This document shows positions 6,792-13,307 of a stretch of 13,307 nucleotides of DNA, one piece after another. A program made the translations under genes and the position numbers. Under the pieces are notes generated by a model that saw only the letters and a program-made list of their open reading frames with translations, ran no database searches and was not told where the DNA came from. How positions within the stretch are numbered: the first letter of the stretch is position 1; each line of letters opens with the position of its first letter. Origin of the DNA: an uncultured Bacilli bacterium (GTDB taxonomy: Bacteria > Bacillota_I > Bacilli_A > RFN20 > CAG-826); contig CAKPJO010000024.1 in NCBI GenBank assembly GCA_934162685.1, positions 1 to 13,307 on the forward strand, read 5' to 3'.

Positions 6792-7649
6792 ATGGAAAGA
6801 TTATTAAATTTGGAAGCAACCTCTTATTGTAATGCTAATTGTAGTATGTGTCCTAGAGATTGTGTGAAAGAATATGGATATATTTCTTTAGATACCGTTG
6901 ACAAATTGATTGATAAAATTGGGGATTATTTACTATATGAAATATCAATTTCTGGAAGGGGCGAACCAACTTTTCACCCACAATTAATAGAAATAATAAA
7001 AAAATTACAAACTTTAAAGACAAAAATATCTGTTGTAACAACAACAGATGGTATTAAGGATGCAACATATAAACAATTAATTGACGAATTAGATATTATG
7101 AGAATATCGGTAAGTTCTATAGATGAACAAATCTTTAAGAAGATTCATAGAGGACTAAATTATGATAAGATTTGGGCAAATATTACTAAATTAGTAAATT
7201 ATAATCCTGAAAAATTACATATTCATTTAGTAGGTGGCGAAGAGACATACCCAGCACTAGAAAAAACTATATCATTTTTTAAAGCTAATGATGTTAACAA
7301 TATTTATCTATTACCATTATGGAATAGAGGCGGAAATGTTGAAGAACAGGAAATTCTAGATTTGAGAAAGCAAATTGTTGAAAAATATAATATTTTTTAT
7401 TCAGAAGATGAATACTTAGATGAAACAAAAGTTAGAAATTTAGCAAATCCGAATTATTGTCCATTGGGAGACACAAGCATTTCGGTAAATTATAAAGGTG
7501 ATATGATTGGCTGTTTTCAAGATTTTGAAAATTTGACTAAAATTTGTAGTGTTGATGATGATGTAGATTTTATAACAGAAAGGGTTAAAGTATTAAAGAA
7601 AATGCCAGTTTGTAGAAGTTGTAATTCTTACAATCAAGCACGAAAGTGA
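6792..7649 (+). CDS. Radical SAM enzyme with SPASM-like C-terminus (2)
   Basis: The N-terminus carries C13-N-A-N-C17-S-M-C20, the cluster-binding CxxxCxxC motif, followed by C24 and by SGRGEPTFHP (54-63), the SAM-binding GGEP-type loop. The C-terminal third has C223, C241, C252, C274 and C277. The stretch from YCPLGD to NYKGDMIGC matches the SPASM pattern (first cysteine, a 'ydG' turn, then a cysteine), and the final C-R-S-C is a typical end. The length of 285 residues fits a radical SAM core plus a short auxiliary-cluster domain. It is distinct in sequence from the first radical SAM enzyme of the operon, so the two probably catalyse different steps. AGGAGG 6 nt before the ATG fixes the start. 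SPASM enzymes often act on peptides, but no precursor peptide is seen near this gene. Confidence 0.85.
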   Translation: MERLLNLEATSYCNANCSMCPRDCVKEYGYISLDTVDKLIDKIGDYLLYEISISGRGEPTFHPQLIEIIKKLQTLKTKISVVTTTDGIKDATYKQLIDELDIMRISVSSIDEQIFKKIHRGLNYDKIWANITKLVNYNPEKLHIHLVGGEETYPALEKTISFFKANDVNNIYLLPLWNRGGNVEEQEILDLRKQIVEKYNIFYSEDEYLDETKVRNLANPNYCPLGDTSISVNYKGDMIGCFQDFENLTKICSVDDDVDFITERVKVLKKMPVCRSCNSYNQARK

Positions 7650-7661
7650 TGGAGTGTTTAT

Positions 7662-8807
7662 ATGGAAATAAAACAATATTTTATTGAAAATTATATTAAT
7701 AAATTTAGTGAAAATGATTATATAGGTGTTGAAATTGAAATGCCTATAATTAATTTGAATTCTCCTTATATTGTTAATAGTAAAGTAATTGAAGGATTAT
7801 TTTCGACCTTTCTTGATAATGAAGAATTTAAAATAGAAAATTATGATAATGAAAAAAATATCATTTCAATAAAAAATATAAAAACAAATGACACTGTATC
7901 TTTAGAATATTCTTTCAATACAATCGAATTATCGTTAGGAAAAGAATTGTTAATTGATAGGTTGAAAGAAAAATTTGATTTTTACTATAATTTTATTAAA
8001 CAATATTTGGAAAAATATGAGTACGAAATATATTGTGGTGGTATAAATCCTAATTATCATTATATAGATAAAACATGTTTAAATCAGGATAGATATAAAG
8101 TTATTGAAAGATTATTGACTAATAGCAGTAACTGTGATTTATATAACCAATTTTGCTCATATTGTTGCAGCATACAAACTCATATTAATACATCTAAGGA
8201 TGATATAGTAAATTTAATAAATATGTTGTCAAAAGTAGAAAATAATAAAATGGAAATATTTTCTAATTCATATATGAAAGAGACTAACTTAAAAAATAGT
8301 AGAAAATATTTGTGGGAGAATAGCAACTTTGGTCCTTTAAATATCGGTACAAATCCTAATTATAACAATTTAGAAGATTTACTTAATGATTATTCTAAGC
8401 GAAATTTATTCTTTGTTGAAAGAAATAACAAGTACCTTCTTTTGAATGCAAAACAACCACTAAATAAATATCTTGATAAGAAAAGAGTTAAGGCTACAGA
8501 TGAATATGGAAAAACTTGTTATGTAGTACCATCATATTCTGATCTTGATAATTTTAGGTCATATAGAAGTGTTGAATTGACAAAATATGGTACGTTAGAA
8601 ATTAGAAGTGATTGTACTCAATCAAAAGAAAATATATTTAAGTTGATTGCATTTAATGTTGGAGTATGTAAGAATCATTTAGAAATATTGAAATATTTAG
8701 ATATGAATAAAAAAATTACAAATGAGAGATTAGTAGAATTTTGTATTAAGGGTTTGAAAATGCGTAATTTTGGTGAAGAAAAGTATATGGAGGTAAGTAA
8801 TGACTAA
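7662..8807 (+). CDS. GCS2-type glutamate-cysteine ligase-like enzyme
   Basis: The fold can be recognised as the glutamine-synthetase-like GCS2 family, which joins the gamma-carboxylate of glutamate to an amine (cysteine in glutathione synthesis) using ATP. Supporting motifs are IGVEIEMP (E24 and E26 as metal ligands), CCSIQTHINTS, the IFSNSYMKETNLKNSRK block that matches the 'aNSP...g...sR' region, and SVELTKYGTLEIRSDCTQ near the C-terminus. At 381 residues it is near the usual bacterial size. The sequence is divergent, so the amine acceptor need not be cysteine. It overlaps the ATP-grasp gene by 8 nt, which recalls the GshA-GshB pairing for gamma-Glu-Cys and glutathione. GGAG 7 nt before the ATG supports the start. 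Confidence 0.72.
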   Translation: MEIKQYFIENYINKFSENDYIGVEIEMPIINLNSPYIVNSKVIEGLFSTFLDNEEFKIENYDNEKNIISIKNIKTNDTVSLEYSFNTIELSLGKELLIDRLKEKFDFYYNFIKQYLEKYEYEIYCGGINPNYHYIDKTCLNQDRYKVIERLLTNSSNCDLYNQFCSYCCSIQTHINTSKDDIVNLINMLSKVENNKMEIFSNSYMKETNLKNSRKYLWENSNFGPLNIGTNPNYNNLEDLLNDYSKRNLFFVERNNKYLLLNAKQPLNKYLDKKRVKATDEYGKTCYVVPSYSDLDNFRSYRSVELTKYGTLEIRSDCTQSKENIFKLIAFNVGVCKNHLEILKYLDMNKKITNERLVEFCIKGLKMRNFGEEKYMEVSND

Positions 8808-9744
8808 GAAAAAAATAGGTATTTGGATGTATGAAAATGACAATGGAATAAACATAAAGAAAAAACTTGTTTCCTCATTGAAAGATTTGGGCTACGAAGT
8901 CTATTCAGATTTTGATATGCGAGAGTGCTATTTAAAAAATGGAAAAGTTTATGCAAAAGATGGATACTGTTTGTCAGATGTTGATATATTTTATCACATG
9001 AATGCTGATGAGCAAAATCAATATCAAAATGATATATTAAGATTATTAGAATTATCAGGCGTTCATGTTTTTAATGATTATCAATCATTTATATATTGTA
9101 AAGATAAGGTTATAAGTAATTTACTTCTAAGGAAAAATGGTATTTTGGTACCTCCATCAATGCTGATAAATAATAAATTAACAAAAGAAGAATTAAAAAA
9201 AATTATAGATGAGTGGGGAACAGTAATTGTAAAACCTCGAACAAATCATGGCGGTAAAGGAATAATTAAGATTGATAATTATGAATTGTTTTGTGATTTT
9301 TATGAAGCTACAAAAGCATCTACAAAAGATTATTATTTAGAAAAATATATTCCCTTTAAATCCCATGACTATAGAGCAGAAGTTTTTAATGGTGAAGTTA
9401 TAGGAACGTATTGCCGTGGGAAATGTGGTACATATAAAACAAATATTTCCTCTGGTGGTTCAATGGAAGACATTACAGTACCAGAAGAATTTAAAGAAAT
9501 AGCATTAAAAGCTGCTAAAACGCTTAATGTAACAACAACTATTGTTGATATGATTTTATCAGAGGAGGACAAAAAGATATACGTTCTTGAGGTCAATCCT
9601 ATAATGGGAATATTTTTAGAAGAAGGTATGAAAGCAGGTACAAAAATGCCAATTCAAACAAAAATTCCTGAATCATTTAAAACTGATAAAATCAAATTAG
9701 AAAAAATAATTAATTATATAGATAATTATTTGAAAAACAATTAA
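8800..9744 (+). CDS. RimK-like ATP-grasp ligase
   Basis: ATP-grasp ligases of this type form peptide or isopeptide bonds through acyl-phosphates. The ATP-binding elements are VIVKPRTNHGGKGI (K145, G151-G154), YLEKYIPFK, DYRAEVFNGEVIGTYCRG, NISSGGSM, and the Mg-binding VLEVNP (E264, N266). This arrangement is closest to RimK/LysX proteins, which add glutamate or amino acids to an amino or carboxyl group, though glutathione synthetase also shares the fold. The N-terminal 90 residues are a pre-ATP-grasp domain with no recognised motif. It is the last gene of the tight block, with its GGAGG inside the previous gene. With the GCS2-like enzyme it may build a gamma-glutamyl di- or tripeptide, or it may attach a peptide or amino acid to the pathway intermediate. 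No terminator follows. Confidence 0.82.
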   Translation: MTKKKIGIWMYENDNGINIKKKLVSSLKDLGYEVYSDFDMRECYLKNGKVYAKDGYCLSDVDIFYHMNADEQNQYQNDILRLLELSGVHVFNDYQSFIYCKDKVISNLLLRKNGILVPPSMLINNKLTKEELKKIIDEWGTVIVKPRTNHGGKGIIKIDNYELFCDFYEATKASTKDYYLEKYIPFKSHDYRAEVFNGEVIGTYCRGKCGTYKTNISSGGSMEDITVPEEFKEIALKAAKTLNVTTTIVDMILSEEDKKIYVLEVNPIMGIFLEEGMKAGTKMPIQTKIPESFKTDKIKLEKIINYIDNYLKNN

Positions 9745-9853
9745 GAAAATGAAATGATTACATGTTTATAGTTCACTTCTTATGAGAGTTAAAATGTAAA
9801 ATTGCCTTACAAAAGAAAAAAATATGTATGTTTTGATTAAGTGAAAGGAATGA

Positions 9854-10600
9854 ATGGTTAGTATGAAAAAAGATTTTATGATTATTGCAGGACCATGTGC
9901 TATCGAATCAAAAGAACAAATAATAAGAATTGCTAAATCTTTAAAAGAAATAGGCGTAGATGTCCTAAGAGGAGGAGCATTTAAACCTCGAACAAATCCT
10001 AATAGCTTTCAAGGCTTACAAGATGAAGGCATTGAATATTTGTTAGAAGCTAAGAAAGTAACAGGCTTGCCAATAATAACAGAGTTATTAACAATAGAAC
10101 AAGTAAAAAAATATGGTAATGTTATAGATATTATTCAAATTGGTAGTAGAAATATGTACAATTACGAATTATTAAAAGAGGTAGGAAAATTAAATAAGCC
10201 TGTTATGTTAAAACGTGGATTATCTGCTACTTATAATGAATGGCTATCTGCTTGTGAATATATAAAGCAAAATGGAAATGACAATATTATTGTTTGTGAA
10301 AGGGGCATAAGAAGTTTTGATAATTCAACACGTAATGTTCTTGATTTGCAAGCTATTCCATACATAAAGAAACATTCTGATTTTCCAATAATTATAGATC
10401 CTAGTCATGCTGCTGGTAATAATTATATGATTGAATCTATGTGCTGTGCAGCAACGGCTGCGGGGTGTGATGGTATAATGATGGAAGTTCATGATAATCC
10501 TAGTGAAGCGTTATGTGATAAGAATCAGGCAATAACAATTGATGAATTTTCTAATATATGCAATAAAATAAAAAAAATAAGGGAAATCAACCAATTTTGA
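9854..10600 (+). CDS. aroF: 3-Deoxy-7-phosphoheptulonate (DAHP) synthase, type I-beta
   Basis: The enzyme condenses phosphoenolpyruvate and erythrose 4-phosphate, the first step of the shikimate pathway to aromatic amino acids. Family motifs are IAGPCAIES with the metal cysteine C15, RGGAFKPRTNPNSFQG, LKRGLSAT, ERGIRSFDNSTRN, IDPSHAAG and MMEVHDNP. The length of 248 residues is the bare TIM-barrel core. It lacks the N-terminal ferredoxin-like or chorismate-mutase domain that confers feedback control in many Bacillota, so it is probably unregulated. The start is uncertain: ATG 9854 lies 4 nt after AAAGGA, while ATG 9863 (beginning MKKDF) gives a product three residues shorter with longer spacing. 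The 109-nt gap before it has neither a clear terminator nor a clear promoter, so co-transcription with the biosynthetic block is possible. Confidence 0.93.
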   Translation: MVSMKKDFMIIAGPCAIESKEQIIRIAKSLKEIGVDVLRGGAFKPRTNPNSFQGLQDEGIEYLLEAKKVTGLPIITELLTIEQVKKYGNVIDIIQIGSRNMYNYELLKEVGKLNKPVMLKRGLSATYNEWLSACEYIKQNGNDNIIVCERGIRSFDNSTRNVLDLQAIPYIKKHSDFPIIIDPSHAAGNNYMIESMCCAATAAGCDGIMMEVHDNPSEALCDKNQAITIDEFSNICNKIKKIREINQF

Positions 10601-10621
10601 TATTAAATTCACTTGAATTCA

Positions 10622-10649
10622 TTGACTAAAATAAATTTTATGCTATAAT
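10622..10649 (+). promoter_or_regulatory. Promoter for valS
   Basis: TTGACT (10622-10627) and a perfect TATAAT (10644-10649) are 16 nt apart, with TGC directly before the -10 box as an extended element. Transcription would start near 10656, about 28 nt before the valS start codon, with AGGGGG (10671-10676) as the ribosome binding site. The leader is far too short for a tRNA-sensing T-box, the usual control of aminoacyl-tRNA synthetase genes in Bacillota. Confidence 0.82.
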
Positions 10650-10683
10650 AAACAGAAATTTAAAAATTTAAGGGGGAATACTC

Positions 10684-13173
10684 ATGTTAGACAAAAGATT
10701 TAATCTTGAAAATGAAAAGGAAATGCAAAAATTATGGGAAGAAAAAGAAGCCTATAAATTTAAAGGTGTAGATGAACGACCAGTTTATTCAGTCGATACA
10801 CCTCCTCCAACAGTAAGCGGTAAGTTACATGTTGGACATATATTTTCATTCACTCAATCTGAAATGCTTGTTAGGTATCACAGATTAAAAGGTGAAAATG
10901 TATATTATCCATTTGGATTTGATGACAATGGTTTGCCAACAGAAAGATTGGTTGAAAGAGAAGAGGGTATATTTGCAAAAGATTTACCTAGAAGTGAATT
11001 TATTGAAAAATGTACTGCTACAAAAGATAAATATATTAAAGAATTCCAAGATTTATTTAAGCGTTTAGGAATCAGTGCTGATTGGGATTTGGGATATGAT
11101 ACTATAAATGAATTGTCTAGAAAAGTTTCACAAAGATCATTTATAGATTTAGTAAAAAAAGGAAAAGCGTATAGAAAGGAAATGCCAGTTTTATGGTGTC
11201 CTTGCTGCCAAACCTCTATTGCACAAGCAGAACTTGAAAATAAAGATGTAAAAAGTTATTTCAATTATATTAATTTTTCTGTTGATAATAAAGATTTAGA
11301 AATAGCTACAACAAGACCTGAGTTTTTAGGTGGATGTGTTGCAATATTTGTAAATCCTAATGATGAAAGATATAAAGATTTAATAGGAAAAACTGCTACT
11401 GTTCCGTTATATAATAATCAAGTTCCAATCATTGCAGATGAAAAAGTTGCAATAGACAAAGGTACTGGCGTTGTTATGTGCTGTACATTTGGAGATCAAA
11501 CTGATATGGAATGGCAAAAAGAATATAATCTTCCAATTAAGAAAGTAATGCAGGCTGATGGAGCAATTAATCCAGAAGTTGCTATAATTGGTGGAATGAA
11601 AACGCTTGATGCAAGGATGAAGATTGTTGAGGAATTACAAAAACAAGGTCTATTAGTAAAAAGTGAAAAAATTGAACATTCTGTAAGTACGCATGAAAGA
11701 TGTGGAAATGAAATAGAAATAATTAATTCTCCACAATGGTACATTGACATTTTAAGTATAAAAGATGAATTGATTAAAGCAGCAGATGAAATTAATTGGC
11801 ATCCAGAATCTATGAAAACTAGATATTTAGATTGGGTTAACAATTTAAAATGGGATTGGTGCATATCAAGACAAAGATATTTTGGAGTACCATTTCCAGT
11901 ATGGTATTGTAAAGAATGTGGAGATGTAATGATTCCTGAAGATAAAGAATTACCATTAAATCCATTAGAACATAACCCACATGGTGCTTGTAAGTGTGGA
12001 TGTAAGGAATTTATACCTGAAACAGCTGTAATGGATACATGGGCAACATCATCTGTATCACCATTCATTAATATGAAATATGGTGAAGATGACGAAAGAA
12101 AATTCTTATATCCTATGAGTATGAGAAGCCATGCACATGAAATAATAAGAACATGGACATTCTATTCAATTGTAAAAAGTTTATATCATACTGGACAAGT
12201 ACCTTGGAAAGATTTAATGATTTCAGGATTTGTACTTGCTAAAAAAGGCGAGAAAATAAGCAAATCTAAAAATAATGCTAAGATGTCTCCTAATGACTTA
12301 TTAGATACTTATGGTGCTGATATGATAAGATATTGGACTGCATCAAATAAATTAGGAACAGATACATGGTTTGATACAAAAGATATAGAAAGTTCAAAGA
12401 GATTTATGAACAAATTATGGAATTCTGCTAAATTTGTAGATATGCACATCAAGGATGCTGATTTAAGTGAAGAAGCAGAATTGCAATCTATTGATAAATG
12501 GTTAATCTCTAGATGTCACGAAACATTTGAAAAATATCAACAACAAATGGAAAATTATGAAATGGGCTTAGCAAGACAAGAAATTGATAAATTTTTCTGG
12601 AACGATTTATGTGATAATTATTTAGAAATGGCAAAAGAAAGATTATATAATCCTGATAATAAATATGGAGATTCCCAAAAAGCTGCTCAACAAACTTTAG
12701 CAACTGTATTCCTTGAAGTATTAAAAATGTATTCACCTTTTGTTCCACATATTACAGAATATATTTATCAAGAATTATATAAACACAAACTTAAAGATGA
12801 ACTTCTTTCCACAAGCAAATTCATAAAATTGCCTTATGACAAAAAGTATATAGAATTTGGCGAATCAATGAAGAAAGTAGTTGGAGTTGTTCGCAAATAT
12901 AAAACTGAACATAATCTATCAATGAAAGAAACAATTGAAGGAATAAAAATATCAACATCTATAGAAAATATTAGATGTTTAAGAGATTCAATTTTAGATA
13001 TTCAAAGCTGCACTCGTGCAGAACATATTGACGTTGAAAAAAGCAACACAACAGAAGTATTGATTACTGAAAGAAATATTGAAAATAGTTATGTAGATGG
13101 TATAGAAGATGTGCCAATTCACAAAACGGCAAAAACTATGAAATTAGTTAGAAAAGATGAAAAAAATCAATAA
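10684..13173 (+). CDS. valS: Valyl-tRNA synthetase, archaeal-type
   Basis: This class I synthetase charges tRNA-Val. The HIGH motif is H49-V-G-H52 within PPPTVSGKLHVGH, followed by FDDNGLPTERLVE. An editing domain includes ATTRPE and KGTGVVMCC. Zinc-binding cysteines are seen at C172/C174/C175, C409/C412 and C436/C438/C440. The motif DTWATSSVSPF, then HAHEIIRTWTFYS, leads to the KMSKS-equivalent KISKS (524-528), then an anticodon-binding helical domain. The PPPTVSG, NGLPTE and DTWATSS motifs are those of the archaeal-type ValRS also found in scattered bacteria, while the usual bacterial form has PPNVTG and DHAGIATQ. At 829 residues it lacks the roughly 60-residue C-terminal coiled coil of standard bacterial ValRS. 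It is transcribed from its own promoter. Confidence 0.95.
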   Translation: MLDKRFNLENEKEMQKLWEEKEAYKFKGVDERPVYSVDTPPPTVSGKLHVGHIFSFTQSEMLVRYHRLKGENVYYPFGFDDNGLPTERLVEREEGIFAKDLPRSEFIEKCTATKDKYIKEFQDLFKRLGISADWDLGYDTINELSRKVSQRSFIDLVKKGKAYRKEMPVLWCPCCQTSIAQAELENKDVKSYFNYINFSVDNKDLEIATTRPEFLGGCVAIFVNPNDERYKDLIGKTATVPLYNNQVPIIADEKVAIDKGTGVVMCCTFGDQTDMEWQKEYNLPIKKVMQADGAINPEVAIIGGMKTLDARMKIVEELQKQGLLVKSEKIEHSVSTHERCGNEIEIINSPQWYIDILSIKDELIKAADEINWHPESMKTRYLDWVNNLKWDWCISRQRYFGVPFPVWYCKECGDVMIPEDKELPLNPLEHNPHGACKCGCKEFIPETAVMDTWATSSVSPFINMKYGEDDERKFLYPMSMRSHAHEIIRTWTFYSIVKSLYHTGQVPWKDLMISGFVLAKKGEKISKSKNNAKMSPNDLLDTYGADMIRYWTASNKLGTDTWFDTKDIESSKRFMNKLWNSAKFVDMHIKDADLSEEAELQSIDKWLISRCHETFEKYQQQMENYEMGLARQEIDKFFWNDLCDNYLEMAKERLYNPDNKYGDSQKAAQQTLATVFLEVLKMYSPFVPHITEYIYQELYKHKLKDELLSTSKFIKLPYDKKYIEFGESMKKVVGVVRKYKTEHNLSMKETIEGIKISTSIENIRCLRDSILDIQSCTRAEHIDVEKSNTTEVLITERNIENSYVDGIEDVPIHKTAKTMKLVRKDEKNQ

Positions 13174-13207
13174 AACTTATCTTTTTTTGACAATTTATCT
13201 AATTTTA

Positions 13208-13236
13208 TTGAAAATATAAGAAAAATTTGGTATAAT
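13208..13236 (+). promoter_or_regulatory. Promoter downstream of valS
   Basis: TTGAAA (13208-13213) and a perfect TATAAT (13231-13236) are separated by 17 nt, with TGG directly before the -10 box. The start of transcription would be near 13243, only about 20 nt before the terminator hairpin at the window end. It must therefore drive either a very short RNA or the attenuated leader of a gene lying beyond the window. Confidence 0.72.
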
Positions 13237-13262
13237 CCTGACTTTGACAGTTTTGAAAACGT

Positions 13263-13307
13263 AAAATCTCCCTATACCTTATAAAATAAGGCTTAGAGAG
13301 ATTTTTT
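13263..13307 (+). terminator. Intrinsic terminator or leader attenuator at the window end
   Basis: AAAATCTC (13263-13270) pairs with GAGATTTT (13298-13305), and CCTTAT (13277-13282) pairs with ATAAGG (13286-13291) around an AAA loop. CTA (13272-13274 side) and TAG provide a few more pairs between the two stems, and a T-run continues to the end of the window. It can terminate valS read-through and would also stop RNA from the promoter just upstream. The window ends inside the T-run. Confidence 0.72.

Larger units (their letters stand above)
1912..9744 (+). other. Eight-gene putative biosynthetic operon
   Basis: Eight genes run on one strand with gaps of at most 17 nt, or overlaps of 4, 8 and 8 nt, indicating co-transcription and translational coupling. 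The set is radical SAM 1, C26 gamma-glutamyl hydrolase, PaaK-like ligase, cysteine desulfurase, U32 protein, radical SAM 2, GCS2-like ligase and RimK-like ligase. The combination of two amide-bond ligases, a carboxylate activator, a sulfur source and three probable Fe-S enzymes suggests synthesis of a small, probably sulfur-containing, gamma-glutamyl-linked molecule. This is inference: no precursor peptide, carrier protein, transporter or regulator is found in the block, and no product can be assigned. A 47-nt gap separates it from the RSH gene without a convincing promoter. Confidence 0.65.

Noticed and set aside
9758..9799. TTACAT...ATGTAA inverted repeat after the ATP-grasp gene as an operon terminator or operator
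   Set aside because: The arms are only 6 nt of A/T-rich sequence with a loop of about 30 nt and no T-run. It is too weak to call.
11496..12068. A 190-codon open frame on the minus strand inside valS
   Set aside because: It is opposite a clearly conserved synthetase region, has no ribosome binding site or recognisable family, and is low-complexity in the way shadow frames are.
13152..13185. AAAAGAT with ATCTTTT plus T-run as the valS terminator
   Set aside because: The 7-bp stem is almost all A-T pairs, has a 20-nt loop and overlaps the end of valS. The hairpin at 13263-13307 is a far better terminator.
13187..13192. TTGACA as a -35 box
   Set aside because: No -10 box lies at 16-18 nt; TATAAG is 22 nt away. 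The TTGAAA at 13208 pairs correctly with TATAAT.
1..13307. CRISPR arrays, tRNA/rRNA genes, insertion sequences or phage genes
   Set aside because: No repeat-spacer pattern, no tRNA-like cloverleaf, no transposase or integrase motif and no flanking inverted repeats were seen on either strand.

Overview
The window is a 13.3 kb, strongly AT-rich stretch read entirely from the + strand, with near-perfect Shine-Dalgarno sites (AGGAGG/GGAGG) before most genes and TTGACT/TATAAT-type promoters. TGA is used as a stop, so the code is standard. Radical SAM enzymes, a U32-family protein and other anaerobe-type enzymes, together with the base composition, suggest an anaerobic low-GC Bacillota, most likely an uncultured Clostridia-like lineage. 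This is an inference from style and gene content, not a taxonomic match.

Layout. (1) Positions 36-62 hold an intrinsic terminator that probably ends a gene outside the window. (2) A good extended -10 promoter (186-213) drives a 45-residue peptide with 8 cysteines (244-381). Its last codons form the 5' arm of an intrinsic terminator (367-409), which looks like an attenuator in front of the next gene. (3) Positions 425-1864 encode a RelA/SpoT homologue (RSH) cut off after the TGS domain. Its HD hydrolase motifs look intact, but the catalytic glutamate of its synthetase domain is glutamine. (4) Positions 1912-9744 hold eight tightly packed, often overlapping genes: radical SAM/SPASM-like enzyme 1, a class I glutamine-amidotransferase-like gamma-glutamyl hydrolase, a PaaK-like adenylate-forming ligase, a SufS-like cysteine desulfurase, a U32-family protein with extra cysteines, radical SAM/SPASM enzyme 2, a GCS2-type glutamate-cysteine-ligase-like enzyme and a RimK-like ATP-grasp ligase. 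(5) Positions 9854-10600 encode a short type I-beta DAHP synthase. (6) Positions 10684-13173 encode an archaeal-type valyl-tRNA synthetase behind its own strong promoter. (7) The window ends in a second promoter followed almost at once by a strong terminator hairpin, either a short RNA or the leader of the next gene.

How the genes could work together. The eight-gene block has the composition of an operon for an undescribed small molecule. The two amide ligases (GCS2-like plus ATP-grasp) resemble the two-step logic of glutathione synthesis. The C26-type hydrolase could later remove a gamma-glutamyl group. The PaaK-like ligase would activate a carboxylate, the desulfurase could supply sulfur, and the two radical SAM enzymes and the U32 protein would carry out difficult oxygen-independent chemistry. 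I do not recognise this gene combination as a named pathway, and no product can be read from the sequence. No carrier protein, transporter or dedicated transcription factor is visible in the block. The neighbouring RSH and DAHP synthase genes may be functionally linked or simply adjacent.
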